A stretch of 64,000 bases of DNA from Chitinophaga terrae (ex Kim and Jung 2007) (GCF_900107795.1 NZ_FNRL01000004.1:1-64000); one strand, 5' to 3'. Numbered from the stretch's first letter, positions 42,758 to 51,938 are shown. The notes: generated from the sequence alone by a model not told the origin. A program made the numbers and translations.

Positions 42758-42907
42758 TTACCTGAGCATCTGCCAGGAATCAAATTTCCTGATCAGGCGG
42801 AGGAATTTGTTGCCAATGTTATTTTCCTGTTCTTTCTTGATAAAGTAAGAAGCAACGAAAGCGCCGAGAACTACGGCAGTAATGATAGATAGAAATAGTA
42901 TTTTCAT
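42758..42907 (-). CDS. Small membrane protein (49 residues)
   Basis: ATG 42907 (context TCCTTATGAAAA) to a stop at 42758: MKILFLSIITAVVLGAFVAS, then YFIKKEQENNIGNKFLRLIR, then KFDSWQMLR. One N-terminal hydrophobic helix and a basic amphipathic tail. A longer frame starting at 43024 exists, but its 39 extra residues lack a sensible start. Placed between the two-component system and the Yx(FWY)xxD gene, transcribed leftwards. Confidence 0.5.
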   Translation of the reverse strand: MKILFLSIITAVVLGAFVASYFIKKEQENNIGNKFLRLIRKFDSWQMLR

Positions 42908-43046
42908 AAGGACATAGGTTAGGATATCAGTAAAAGTTGACGTATGTAAATATAATAATTTTTTTGATATAATTGTTTTTCCAGATAATTTTTTGAAAAA
43001 ACTTCCCGGGGTTCTGAAATTCACTTCATCTTCTTCTACTACTAAT

Positions 43047-43079
43047 AAAAAAACCGGGAATGTAATATCACATTCCCGG
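43047..43079 (-). terminator. Terminator for the 43102-46320 operon
   Basis: CCGGGAATG (43054-43062) pairs with CATTCCCGG (43071-43079) around TAATATCA; on the minus strand the stem is followed by a T-run (A residues at 43047-43053). Confidence 0.85.
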
Positions 43080-43101
43080 CATCTTACCTGTTGATGGTCA
43101 T

Positions 43102-43965
43102 TTATTGGGCAGGAGCCACGCTTGTTTGTGCATTATTGATAGGCCATACGCCAGGGGTAGGAACACTCACTCCTTTGGTGTTGCCTCTTGTATTGTTGTC
43201 TGGTCCGAAGTAATACAGCGGCCATCCTTTGTAGGTCAGCTGAGGCTTGCCATATACATGGATGGTATCAAAATCCGCTTTCTTCAGGATCGCAGGAATG
43301 CTTCCAATAGTAGCCAGGGAATCAATAGGCCAGAGCCCGTTGTTTGAAAAGTCTGGTTTCGTATAGGTATTGAGTTTATTTTTATCTGGTTTGAAAGAAT
43401 AGAGCGTTACCCCATTCTGATCTGTAATATACTTAGTCAGGCCATCGCCAACCTGGTAGTTGCCGAGGTAGTTCTTTCCATCATTGCCTGTTAACTGGTA
43501 TTGAGCGATCATAACAGCATAATCGTTCCTGGCAACAAACCAGATGCTGTCTGCTGCATCGCCCTTAACATCGCCCGCTTTTGAATCTACGGCATAGTAG
43601 TACAGGGGCCAGCCTTTGAAAGTAGTTTGTTTGCTGCCATCTGCGCGGGTAATAGTACCAAAATCGCTGCTGTTCAAACCGGTTCCCACGCTGAGGGAAG
43701 CCGAGTAATAAACAGGCCATGCCGACAGGCAGCCTCCTGTACAGGCGGAACTGCCGTTTGCATCCTTGGCAAAGAAATAAAGTGTTTTACCATTGCCATC
43801 GGTGAGGATGTTGCCGAACGTGGCATTAGCGGTGATCTGGATCTTGCCGCTGTTATCTGTATTGCCTCCTCCGCCGCCATAAGGGTCGTTATCGCTGCTT
43901 TTTGAACAGGCAATTATTTGTGTGATAGCTATCACCAGGCCTAAAATGATTGCATTTTTTTTCAT
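43102..43965 (-). CDS. Lipoprotein with Yx(FWY)xxD repeats (COG4315-like)
   Basis: 287 residues. The lipobox IIAC places the lipidated cysteine at Cys20, near the start. Four repeats follow of the type LTDGNGKTLYFFAKD / GWPLYYYAVD / LTDQNGVTLYSFKPD / GWPLYYFGPD, the Yx(FWY)xxD motif of a family of surface lipoproteins. The first repeat contains a Cys pair (C76 and C80, in SACTGGC) that may form a disulfide or bind a metal. Function unproven. Last gene of a five-gene group with YceI and cytochrome c genes. Confidence 0.8.
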   Translation of the reverse strand: MKKNAIILGLVIAITQIIACSKSSDNDPYGGGGGNTDNSGKIQITANATFGNILTDGNGKTLYFFAKDANGSSACTGGCLSAWPVYYSASLSVGTGLNSSDFGTITRADGSKQTTFKGWPLYYYAVDSKAGDVKGDAADSIWFVARNDYAVMIAQYQLTGNDGKNYLGNYQVGDGLTKYITDQNGVTLYSFKPDKNKLNTYTKPDFSNNGLWPIDSLATIGSIPAILKKADFDTIHVYGKPQLTYKGWPLYYFGPDNNTRGNTKGVSVPTPGVWPINNAQTSVAPAQ

Positions 43966-43976
43966 GATCGTGAGTT

Positions 43977-44885
43977 TTAATTCGTTTTGTGTTTATGTTT
44001 ATTCCAACCAAAAGCACGTGTTATATTGAATCCGAAATAGATATCCCCGTTATTCCAGGTACCGTTCGTCTGTGTCAGGTAAGCTGGTCCAACCATGCCC
44101 TGCGAATTGCTGAACACCAGCTGGAATACGTGGCCGCCTGTTTCAATATCTACTCCCATGCTCAGGGATGAATGCAGATCCTGCGACGGCAGCGGGTTAC
44201 CGGTGATGTAGTTGTATTCTGCGTTGACGCTTACCCGTTTGGTTATTTTCATTCTGCCGCCGGCGCTCAGGAGGAAAATATCATTTTTGTCGGCCAGGGT
44301 AGGTACCAGGTTGTAATGCACCCAGGAAGGCACCAGTTCCAGCGACAATCGTTCAGAGAATTTTCGTGCAATAAGCAACTGTGTAGTGTAGGCTGTCCGG
44401 TACGAGAAATCGAGATACGGTTTGTCGGTGTATTTAAGCGTTTGTGTTGTTGCCACTCCATAAATGCTGATGGCCACCGGCATGCTCTCCTTATTTTGAT
44501 AGGCGATAATATATTTCAGGGAGCCATCAAATGTTTTGTTCAGTGAACTGCGGCCAACGCCTACAGATAACCTGTTGGTGATCCCGTAATCAAGCCCGAA
44601 ACGGATGGTGGCGTTATCGAGGCCGAACAGTTCGTAAGCGCCTCCGTTGACCTTTCCGAACCGGTGCATGATCATGAACTGGAGGTTTTTTTTGCCGGGT
44701 TGTTCCACCGTTGGCAGGTTTACGATCTGGGTAGCCTTGAATATGGACCGCACCCTGGTATCAGCTTTTTCCTGGCCGGCGATCGAATCATTGAGGATGT
44801 TCAGCAGGTTGCTGTCTTTATCTTGCGCCCGCAACCCGGAAATAGCCAGTGCAAAACATGCGCTTAGTATTATTTTTTTTAGCAT
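43977..44885 (-). CDS. DUF5777 outer-membrane beta-barrel protein
   Basis: 302 residues. Signal peptide 1-20 (ending near GLRAQ), then about 270 residues of amphipathic strands with an end-of-barrel pattern (IYFGFNITRAFG). It starts with a charged stretch (KDSNLLNILNDSIAGQEKADTR) before the barrel. I recognise the opening 'VRSIFKATQIVNLPTVEQ' as DUF5777 of Bacteroidetes, a family usually found next to YceI and cytochrome-c-like genes, as here. Role unknown, possibly lipid or quinone handling at the outer membrane. Confidence 0.72.
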   Translation of the reverse strand: MLKKIILSACFALAISGLRAQDKDSNLLNILNDSIAGQEKADTRVRSIFKATQIVNLPTVEQPGKKNLQFMIMHRFGKVNGGAYELFGLDNATIRFGLDYGITNRLSVGVGRSSLNKTFDGSLKYIIAYQNKESMPVAISIYGVATTQTLKYTDKPYLDFSYRTAYTTQLLIARKFSERLSLELVPSWVHYNLVPTLADKNDIFLLSAGGRMKITKRVSVNAEYNYITGNPLPSQDLHSSLSMGVDIETGGHVFQLVFSNSQGMVGPAYLTQTNGTWNNGDIYFGFNITRAFGWNKHKHKTN

Positions 44886-44893
44886 GATGGATC

Positions 44894-45439
44894 TTATTTA
44901 TTCATTGCATTACAAGAGATAGTTATTACAACCTGTATGGTTTTGGCAACGCTGTTCTGAAGCAGCGATGGCAGCTTTATGTTGTAGTCGTCGTATGCCA
45001 CGTTGAAAGTAGACTTGCCTTTCAGCGTACCATTTGCTACCTCGATATCTGCCAGGGCCGTAACAGGTTTGGATACGCCATGCATGGCAAGCTGCCCGGA
45101 AACATGCACCTGGTACTTACCGTCTTTTGCAAGATTTACAGGGTCTGTGATCTTGCCTGTAAAACTGGCTTTAGGGTATTTATCGCTCTCCATCACTTCT
45201 TCGTTGAAATGGTCCTGCATCAGTTGTTTCTCAAACAGGAAACCTTTTACCAGCAGGTTGAATGCTACCTGGTTGTTGGAGGCGTCTATTACGGCCAGCA
45301 CCTGTTTGTTGGCTGCCTCGATATTTTCTGCTGCTGTTTTGGAGAAAAAACGGGCCTCCCCGTTGCGGGTAAAATATTTCTGGGCGTCGGCATTGCGGAA
45401 TAATCCCAGCAGCAGGCCGCATATCAGTAATTTTCTCAT
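44894..45439 (-). CDS. YceI-family periplasmic protein
   Basis: 181 residues with a signal peptide (about 1-20, GLFRNADAQ). YceI proteins form a lipocalin-like barrel that binds isoprenoids such as quinones; features here are NNQVAFNLLVKGFLFEKQLMQ, KYPKASFTGKI, and a C-terminal DDYNIKLPSLLQNSVAKTIQVVI strand pair, all of the family. Start of translation just downstream of the cytochrome c gene (27 bp). Likely binds an isoprenoid quinone or another amphiphile in the periplasm. Confidence 0.88.
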   Translation of the reverse strand: MRKLLICGLLLGLFRNADAQKYFTRNGEARFFSKTAAENIEAANKQVLAVIDASNNQVAFNLLVKGFLFEKQLMQDHFNEEVMESDKYPKASFTGKITDPVNLAKDGKYQVHVSGQLAMHGVSKPVTALADIEVANGTLKGKSTFNVAYDDYNIKLPSLLQNSVAKTIQVVITISCNAMNK

Positions 45440-45466
45440 ATAGCTACATTTGAGATGATCTGATCA

Positions 45467-45880
45467 TTAATTATTTAAAGCTCCTCTCTTGATCCAACTG
45501 TCAATTTTGTTGATATCGCATTCAGATAGTTGCGGGGCTCCCATAGGCATGGGCGAAACAGTGCCGGTATGCTTGATGGAACTTAAAAGCGCTCCATTTG
45601 CAGCTTCGGCTTTCAGGGTATTGAAGTCTTCCAGGTTCAATCCCGAATTGGTCCGGTATGTATTGGCGCTATGGCATTTATAGCAATTGGCGGTTAGTAT
45701 CGGGAGTACATTCGCCTGGTATTTCATACCAACGGTATCACAGGCGGTTGGCGGAGGTTCGCCGTTCGGGTTGTTGCGTAATGATTCTTCATTATCCTTT
45801 TTACAACTGTTCATCGACAAGCACCCGAGAATGAAAAGAGTTCCGGCGATAGCGGTTAATGTTTCTTTCTTGATCATCAT
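45467..45880 (-). CDS. Lipoprotein c-type cytochrome (single CxxCH)
   Basis: 137 residues. Signal peptide ends in the lipobox MNSC (Cys26), so the protein is a lipoprotein. One heme site, C66-Y-K-C69-H70, and a downstream methionine-rich PMPMGAP that could give the axial ligand. The spacing looks like the planctomycete-type cytochrome c (PSCyt1-like) domain. Matured in the periplasm by the ccm system seen at 14.8-17.8 kb. Sits between YceI and the OB-fold gene. Confidence 0.82.
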   Translation of the reverse strand: MMIKKETLTAIAGTLFILGCLSMNSCKKDNEESLRNNPNGEPPPTACDTVGMKYQANVLPILTANCYKCHSANTYRTNSGLNLEDFNTLKAEAANGALLSSIKHTGTVSPMPMGAPQLSECDINKIDSWIKRGALNN

Positions 45881-45885
45881 ATGGT

Positions 45886-46320
45886 TTATTTATGGTTTTG
45901 AGATGGTATGATGGCCGCGTCTACAATGTTGACGTCCATCAGGAATCCGAGGCAACGCCCTTTGACGGTAACCTGATCGCCTTTCTGTATTGGTGCAGCC
46001 GGGTTGGCCATGGTGCAGTTAACAGCGCCTGCGGCGTCTGTTCCTGCATCCAGCAGGATAGCTACAGCCCCGTTGGATGACTGCACATCGGCCACTGTTC
46101 CGGAAACCGCAACAACCTGGTTCGTGTATTTTTGATTGGCTTTCTCTTCGTCTGTGTTGAAATCGTGATAGAGTTGAGCAGACGATACATCGATAGCGTT
46201 GGCAGAAAGATCAACCGGCTGCCTGGTACGGTGATAGGCTTTCCAGCCCCATGTGCCGCCTACGATGCCGCATAGCAAAAGGATCCCTATAACGGAAAAA
46301 ATCACTTTTTTTCGTTTCAT
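45886..46320 (-). CDS. OB-fold (tRNA_anti-like) membrane-anchored protein
   Basis: 144 residues. N-terminal membrane anchor (about 6-25) and a compact beta domain (about 60-140; VVAVSGTVADVQSSNGAVAILLD, VTVKGRCLGFLMDVNIVDA) that matches the OB-fold of the tRNA_anti-like family. It has a conserved cysteine in VNCTMAN. Function unknown. First gene of the five-gene group that includes cytochrome c and YceI, with 5 bp to the next gene. Confidence 0.75.
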   Translation of the reverse strand: MKRKKVIFSVIGILLLCGIVGGTWGWKAYHRTRQPVDLSANAIDVSSAQLYHDFNTDEEKANQKYTNQVVAVSGTVADVQSSNGAVAILLDAGTDAAGAVNCTMANPAAPIQKGDQVTVKGRCLGFLMDVNIVDAAIIPSQNHK

Positions 46321-46401
46321 TTTTTTGGAAATTATTGTTGATTGGAAATATGAATTCTACTGCGTACGCATTACCTGGCGATAGCGTCGTTTTCCATTTC
46401 T

Positions 46402-47793
46402 CTAAAGGTTTTTCTTAATCGATATTTGCGCTCCCACGCTGCCGAGCGATATGTTGCCATATCCTACGTTGCTCATGGGAATTTTTACATAAGGAGCAAT
46501 TTGAAGTGATAAATTTTTAAACTGTTGTTCGTACCCCGCCGATATGTTTGCAGATGGCAGTATACTTTTTCCTTTTCCTGTGACGTCCTGGTTAACAGGC
46601 GGATTGTTGTAGTACTGGTAGGAATAGGATTGTTTTACCATCCACATTGTTGAAACGCCTGTACTTACGAAAACATCTCCTTTCCCGGAACGCACTACGT
46701 CGTACCGCACATTCAGAGGGATATCCAGCATCGTACATTTTCCGCCCATATTGGAAACGCTGGGGGGAATTGTTACGCCATCGGGGTGGAAAGTGTTTCT
46801 TGTAACATTGTAGGTCATTGATTCCCTGACGATCCCTAATTCTACAGAAAACCTGGATGTAGCGGAGAACCTTCTCTGTACCATCAGCCCTGTATTCAGG
46901 CCCAGGCCATGCGACAGGGTTCCTTTAATAACACTGGCATTTGCGCCCACAGCCAGGCCAATGTTCCATTTGGATCGTGAATAGACCTCTCGTTTCCGTT
47001 TCTTTTTCTCCTGGCTGGAAGCGCTATCTCCGTTGGCATTGTTTTTCTGCGTTAAGCCTGCAAGCCCGGCTTTCTGAGGGGTGGCGGTCTGTTCGGAAGC
47101 CTGTCCGGTTACGTTATTGACAGGCGACTCCGTTTTCGCCAGGTTGTTTTTTTCTTTATCCGCTGCAATCATTGCAGGCGCCCCGGTCAAAGGTTCCTGG
47201 CTGGCGGTTTCGCCGGCAGGTATGCCTGCTTTCTCCTGTTTATTACTTTCTTTACCCGTTCCATCCTTTGCCGGCAAGCCGCTTAAAGGATTATTACCGG
47301 CAGCTGCATCCCGCTGTGCTGTGCCTGCGTAACCTGCCTGCGTATCTTGCCTGTTAACCTGTCCCGGATCTTTGTCGGCGCCCGTGCCGGTTGATGGACG
47401 GGGATTTGTTGAATTGACATATTGACTATCGGCGGTGATTTTCCCTGCGCCCGGCGATACCGGCGCCGTTGTTTTCACCTTGTCCGACTGCCTTGGAACC
47501 AGGAAGTTATCAGGTTTCTTGTTGTATTCAGTCCAAAGAACTATCAATAAAGCCAGACCCAATACCGGGATCGCCCTCCATGAAAAGATCAGATGCGAGT
47601 ATTGGCCCCAAAACGCGATGAGTGGAGTATACCAGAAAATCGGCTTTTTCCTGTCCTTATCTGAATGCAGGTAATTGTTGTAAAAATCATCCCACGCACC
47701 TTCCGGTGCAGCAGGTGGTTCAAATTGATCTGCCGCATCCTTAAAAAGCTTATCCAGCTCTTTATCACTCATATCTTTGAAAATCTTTGGCAT
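46402..47793 (-). CDS. Single-pass protein with anti-sigma-like head and outer-membrane-like beta-barrel tail
   Basis: 463 residues. Cytoplasmic head (1-50) with the acidic helix KELDKLFKDAADQFEPP and EGAWDDFYNNYL, a pattern I associate with Bacteroidetes ECF anti-sigma-like proteins. One helix (about 74-87, IPVLGLALLIVLW) spans the inner membrane. A long low-complexity periplasmic linker (about 95-265) leads to a C-terminal barrel-like domain (about 270-463, WNIGLAVGANASVIKG ... SLQIAPYVKIPMSN). The start overlaps the sigma factor gene by 29 bp. Probable anti-sigma partner of that factor. Topology across both membranes is unusual. Confidence 0.7.
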   Translation of the reverse strand: MPKIFKDMSDKELDKLFKDAADQFEPPAAPEGAWDDFYNNYLHSDKDRKKPIFWYTPLIAFWGQYSHLIFSWRAIPVLGLALLIVLWTEYNKKPDNFLVPRQSDKVKTTAPVSPGAGKITADSQYVNSTNPRPSTGTGADKDPGQVNRQDTQAGYAGTAQRDAAAGNNPLSGLPAKDGTGKESNKQEKAGIPAGETASQEPLTGAPAMIAADKEKNNLAKTESPVNNVTGQASEQTATPQKAGLAGLTQKNNANGDSASSQEKKKRKREVYSRSKWNIGLAVGANASVIKGTLSHGLGLNTGLMVQRRFSATSRFSVELGIVRESMTYNVTRNTFHPDGVTIPPSVSNMGGKCTMLDIPLNVRYDVVRSGKGDVFVSTGVSTMWMVKQSYSYQYYNNPPVNQDVTGKGKSILPSANISAGYEQQFKNLSLQIAPYVKIPMSNVGYGNISLGSVGAQISIKKNL

Positions 47794-48346
47794 AATACTT
47801 TTCTAGCATTTTTCGCAGGGTTTTCCTCGCTTTCAACAAGTTGGATTTTGACGTACCAACCGAAATTCCCAACATCCCGGCAACCTCTTCGTGCGATAAT
47901 CCCTCTATTACATAGAGGTTAAATGTATTTCTATAGGCAGGGCTTAATTGCTGTATCAGCGTAAGCAGTTCCTTATACGAAATGTCTGTGATGGAATTAT
48001 CATTAGCCCCATATTCGTTTTCCAACTGCTTGTCCATTTGGCCCCACGACACTTTACGCTTCCTGGACTTCATATTATTAAGGCATGTATTGATCATAAT
48101 CCTTTTCAACCAACCCATGAATGCCTTTTCACCTTCGGCTTCCAATCCCGGCAACTCAAATGACGAAATATTCCTGAATATCTTCACAAAACCATCGTTC
48201 AGGCATTCCAAAGCATCTCCTTCGTTTTCGGTAAAACGATAACACACCGAGTAGGCATACCCGTAGTAACTTTCGTATAACAGTCGCTGGTCAATTGTTT
48301 TTTCTTGTTTACAACCTTCCAGGATTTCCGGTAATTTATATTTCAT
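47765..48346 (-). CDS. ECF-type RNA polymerase sigma factor
   Basis: 193 residues. Region 2 (about 28-60): YGYAYSVCYRFTENEGDALECLNDGFVKIF, the -10 binding and core-binding helices. Region 4 (about 145-182): SHEEVAGMLGISVGTSKSNLLKARKTLRKML, the -35 helix-turn-helix. No conserved C-terminal extension. Its 3' end overlaps the start of the anti-sigma-like barrel gene, a normal arrangement for translational coupling of a sigma factor with its regulator. Likely drives its own operon and perhaps the cytochrome/YceI block below. Confidence 0.9.
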   Translation of the reverse strand: MKYKLPEILEGCKQEKTIDQRLLYESYYGYAYSVCYRFTENEGDALECLNDGFVKIFRNISSFELPGLEAEGEKAFMGWLKRIMINTCLNNMKSRKRKVSWGQMDKQLENEYGANDNSITDISYKELLTLIQQLSPAYRNTFNLYVIEGLSHEEVAGMLGISVGTSKSNLLKARKTLRKMLEKYYAKDFQRYE

Positions 48347-48573
48347 TCACAGTTGAGCGCCTTACTTAATTGTTTATGTACTCGATCAGATGTATTGTAA
48401 GTATAAACATCTATTTTTTTAAGGAGGTTGCCTCCGGCTAAAAAAAACTGCTGAGTTCCCGGGAGCAGACGCAGGCATGGTGCTTGCAGATGCGGGGCCA
48501 AGGTTATATTTTTAAAAATAACATCCCTTAAAAAGCTGACTTACAATTTTTTAAGTATATTGGCTAACTAATA

Positions 48574-48605
48574 CTTGGGATGATTGGCTGAATCCTTTAT
48601 TTTTG
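48574..48605 (+). promoter_or_regulatory. parE promoter
   Basis: CTTG at 48574-48577 and TATTTTTG at 48598-48605, separated by 20 bp; the -7 box fits TAnnTTTG exactly. About 90 bp lie between it and the parE start. The rest of the 349 bp upstream gap shows no gene, only small GGAGG/CCTCC pairing near 48423. Confidence 0.55.
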
Positions 48606-48694
48606 CCAGCATTCTGGTTTTGCTAAAAGATTTAGTATCGGAGCAAATCAAAGATAAAACCCTTGAATTTATAGTATTTAGGAAATTTTAATAT

Positions 48695-50605
48695 ATGGCA
48701 AACACGGACAAAACGGATAATAAAGATCTATTTGCTTCCTATACAGAAGACTCCATACGGTCGCTCGACTGGCGGGAGCATATCCGCCTCCGGCCTGGGA
48801 TGTATATCGGTAAGTTAGGTGACGGTTCCAGCATGGACGACGGTATTTACATACTGTTAAAAGAGGTGACAGACAACTGTATCGATGAACATACCATGGG
48901 GTTTGGAAAACAAATCGATATTAAAGTGACTGAGCACCATGTAACAGTTCGCGACTATGGCCGGGGTATCCCGCTGGGTAAAGTCGTGGATGTGGTGAGC
49001 AAGATCAACACCGGTGCGAAATACGACAGCAAGGCCTTCCAGAAATCTGTGGGTCTGAACGGTGTGGGTACCAAAGCAGTGAACGCGTTATCCAGTTATT
49101 TTAAAGTACAATCTGTCAGGGATGGCCGCATGAAAACTGCGGAATTCGAAAGAGGAGTACTGATCAAAGAACATAAGGAAACAGCTACCACGGAGCCTAA
49201 CGGTACTTTCGTGACTTTTACCCCCGACGATACTGTTTTCAAAAATTACCGGTTTATCCCTGAATTCCTTGAAAACCAGATATGGAACTATTGCTTCCTG
49301 AACGCGGGCCTTACCATCAACTTCAATGGTAAAAAATATATTTCCAAGAACGGGTTGCTGGACCTGCTGCAACGCAAAACGAATGAAGAAGACCTGCGCT
49401 ATCCTATTATCCATTTAAAAGGAGAGGATATTGAAGTGGCCATCACCCACGAAAATCAATACGGTGAAGAGTATTATTCTTTCGTTAACGGCCAGCACAC
49501 CACCCAGGGCGGTACGCATCTCAGCGCATTCAGGGAAGCGTTCGTGAAAACCGTTCGCGATTTCTATAAGAAAGATTATGACGCAACAGATATACGCAGC
49601 TCTATCTGCGCCGCTATTGCAGTGAGGGTACAGGAGCCGGTATTCGAATCGCAAACAAAAACCAAACTGGGTTCCCAGGTAGTTTATGAAGGCGGTCCTT
49701 CTGTGAAGGCTTTTGTATTGGAATTCCTCTCCAAGCACCTGGATGACTACCTGCATAAAAACCCTGCTGTTGCGGAAGCAATGAAGAAGCGCATTGAGCA
49801 GAGCGAACGTGAAAGAAAGGAATTGGCGGGTATCAAGAAGCTGGCGAACGAAAGAGCTAAAAAAGCGAACCTGCATAACCGCAAACTGCGCGATTGCCGC
49901 CTGCACCTGAACGATGAGATCAATGGTAAAGATAAAGCGGAGCAGGAAGCAAAAAGGCTGAACTCCACTATCTTCATCACAGAGGGTGATTCTGCCAGCG
50001 GCTCCATTACCAAATCACGTAACGTGGAAACACAGGCTGTATTCAGCCTGCGTGGTAAACCGCTGAACAGCTTTGGTTTAACGAAGAAGATCGTATACGA
50101 AAACGAAGAGTTTAACCTGCTTCAACATGCATTAAATATTGAAGAAGGGCTGGAAGGGCTCCGTTACAACAATATCGTGATCGCAACCGATGCCGATGTG
50201 GATGGTATGCACATCAGGTTATTGTTATTGACCTTCTTCCTGCAGTTTTTCCCTGACCTGGTGAAGAACGGGCATGTGTATATCCTTGAAACGCCTTTGT
50301 TCAGGGTACGCAATAAACAACAAACCATTTATTGCTATTCTGAAGAAGAAAAACAAAGGGCGACAAAGAAACTGGGCAATAAGCCGGAAATAACCAGGTT
50401 TAAAGGGTTGGGAGAGATCTCGCCTGAAGAATTTGGAAAGTTTATAGGGGAAGATATGCGTATAGAACCGATTATCTTATCCAAAGACATTCATATCCAG
50501 AAGTTGCTCGAATACTATATGGGTAAGAATACACAGACCCGCCAGGAATTTATCATCAATAACCTGCGCCAGGAGAAAGATCTGTTGGTAGAAGAATTGG
50601 CTTAA
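48695..50605 (+). CDS. parE: DNA topoisomerase IV subunit B
   Basis: 636 residues, type IIA topoisomerase ATPase subunit. GHKL ATP-binding motifs include the DNC helix (TDNCIDEH), GRGIP and [12 protein letters not shown]. The TOPRIM domain has TEGDSASGS and [10 protein letters not shown]. Length and lack of the GyrB insert favour ParE. Partner parC lies 1.3 kb downstream behind a DUF1835 gene and a cupin gene. Decatenates chromosomes at division. ATG start, no clear ribosome binding site. Confidence 0.9.
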   Translation: MANTDKTDNKDLFASYTEDSIRSLDWREHIRLRPGMYIGKLGDGSSMDDGIYILLKEVTDNCIDEHTMGFGKQIDIKVTEHHVTVRDYGRGIPLGKVVDVVSKINTGAKYDSKAFQKSVGLNGVGTKAVNALSSYFKVQSVRDGRMKTAEFERGVLIKEHKETATTEPNGTFVTFTPDDTVFKNYRFIPEFLENQIWNYCFLNAGLTINFNGKKYISKNGLLDLLQRKTNEEDLRYPIIHLKGEDIEVAITHENQYGEEYYSFVNGQHTTQGGTHLSAFREAFVKTVRDFYKKDYDATDIRSSICAAIAVRVQEPVFESQTKTKLGSQVVYEGGPSVKAFVLEFLSKHLDDYLHKNPAVAEAMKKRIEQSERERKELAGIKKLANERAKKANLHNRKLRDCRLHLNDEINGKDKAEQEAKRLNSTIFITEGDSASGSITKSRNVETQAVFSLRGKPLNSFGLTKKIVYENEEFNLLQHALNIEEGLEGLRYNNIVIATDADVDGMHIRLLLLTFFLQFFPDLVKNGHVYILETPLFRVRNKQQTIYCYSEEEKQRATKKLGNKPEITRFKGLGEISPEEFGKFIGEDMRIEPIILSKDIHIQKLLEYYMGKNTQTRQEFIINNLRQEKDLLVEELA

Positions 50606-50621
50606 TACCGAATAATATTAT

Positions 50622-51503
50622 ATGGGCTTAATACACCTGGTTTTTGGTCAGTCTTCCGTTCCGGTGCTTACAGAAGCTGTGACATTGGACGAAAAGATGG
50701 AGGGTGAAATAATCTGTTTTGAAGATGATCTCTCTGTAGGACCATTGTTTATACTGGATACCCCTGAAGGCAGGGCAAACAGGAAACTGTTCTGGCAGCA
50801 GCTGGCCGGTATCGAAACGGTAGTGGCGGAAGAAGCTGCAGGCAATACTCCTGCTCCTGCGCCGGTTGCAGAAGAGCAGCAGGAAGACATTGATCGCTTC
50901 CGCGCCCTGAAAGCAAGGCTGAAGGAAGACCCTGAACTGGAAGTATGGATCTGGGCCGGGCAAAATGCAAGAGATGTAAGCGGCTATTACTGGTTAGTTA
51001 GCCAGTTATACGATTTTGCCGGGCGAATACATATCATATACCTGAATAACCTGCCTTTCCTGAATGAAAAAATGCAGGTTTTCTATCCTACTCACCTGCA
51101 TCAGATCCTGCCTAAAGAGTTTTTAAAAGCGAGGAAACTGGCACGACCTATTTCCCTGGCAGAGTATGAACTGGATGGAGATGAATGGAGGCGTTTAATG
51201 AACGAGAATGCCGGGATCAGGTTGCTGGAAGGCGGTAAAAAGCTGAAAGGAGAACCTACTTTATTTTACGATAAAGAATTGCTGGCGCAAAGCGGGAAAG
51301 AATTTGTGAAAGCATGGAAGATAGTGCAGCAGGTAACCGGTAAACTGAAATACCCGGTCATGGATCAATTCCTGGGATGGCGGCTGAAAGAACTGATCAA
51401 AGAAGGAAAGCTGGAAAGCAAGGGAGAATTGAAAACGATCAGGGACTTCGAAGTAAAATTACCAGGCGAAACAGCACCGGCAGAAAGTACCCCGGCCAGT
51501 TAG
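50622..51503 (+). CDS. DUF1835 domain protein
   Basis: 293 residues. The opening MGLIHLVFGQSSVPVLTEAV with 'H-x-V-x-G-x-x-x-x-x-L' and the acidic DLSVGPL match DUF1835, a soluble family with no established function. The middle is an Ala/Glu-rich insert (about 72-95, VVAEEAAGNTPAPAPVAEEQQ), the rest is helical. It begins 17 bp after parE in the same direction. The position between parE and parC suggests co-transcription with topoisomerase IV. Signs of catalytic residues are lacking. Confidence 0.75.
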   Translation: MGLIHLVFGQSSVPVLTEAVTLDEKMEGEIICFEDDLSVGPLFILDTPEGRANRKLFWQQLAGIETVVAEEAAGNTPAPAPVAEEQQEDIDRFRALKARLKEDPELEVWIWAGQNARDVSGYYWLVSQLYDFAGRIHIIYLNNLPFLNEKMQVFYPTHLHQILPKEFLKARKLARPISLAEYELDGDEWRRLMNENAGIRLLEGGKKLKGEPTLFYDKELLAQSGKEFVKAWKIVQQVTGKLKYPVMDQFLGWRLKELIKEGKLESKGELKTIRDFEVKLPGETAPAESTPAS

Positions 51504-51533
51504 CGATAATTGCTTATAACCATATTAAAAGGC

Positions 51534-51938
51534 ATGATCAAAGTAACAGCTTTAGAACAATTTGGCGCAGATGACAGGGGAAGCGGCTATTTCTGGGATA
51601 ACTGCAGAACAGGTAACTTCCTGCTTTGCTACAGGAACGCCGGAAGCAGCAGCGGGCAGCATTACCACGAAGGTAAAAGCGCCAACAAAGACCCCGAAAT
51701 ACTTTTCCTTTTCACCGGGAAAGCAGAAGTACACTGGTGCCCGTTAGACGGTAAGGAAATTATAGTCACTCCCGTTACCGCACCTGCAAGGGTAGAGATA
51801 CCTGTCAATATCTGGCATCAACTGATCGCTGTTACTGATTGCTGCTTTATAGAATTAAATTCCCTGGAAGATGTTCAGAAAGATAGTGTGAGGATCTGGA
51901 GGGAAGATTTTGAAAAAATGATCAACGTAAAACCGTAA
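51534..51938 (+). CDS. Small cupin-domain protein
   Basis: 134 residues from ATG 51534; a longer frame from 51510 would add eight residues and overlap the preceding gene's end. A single cupin fold with SGQHYHEGKSANKDPEI (first motif, with H and H) and TAPARVEIPVNIWHQLIA (second motif, with H). Glutamate and histidine positions suggest a bound metal but the ligand set cannot be judged fully. Function unknown. 30 bp after DUF1835 and 12 bp before parC, thus in the same transcription unit. Confidence 0.72.
   Translation: MIKVTALEQFGADDRGSGYFWDNCRTGNFLLCYRNAGSSSGQHYHEGKSANKDPEILFLFTGKAEVHWCPLDGKEIIVTPVTAPARVEIPVNIWHQLIAVTDCCFIELNSLEDVQKDSVRIWREDFEKMINVKP

Noticed and set aside
42908-43024. Longer version of the 49-residue membrane protein (88 residues)
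   Set aside because: The extra 39 residues lack a plausible start context, while the ATG at 42907 shares its flanking bases with the neighbouring small gene.
48420-48436. Small GGAGG-TTG-CCTCC hairpin before parE
   Set aside because: The stem is only five base pairs with a three-base loop and lacks a T-run in the right orientation, so it was not called as a terminator.
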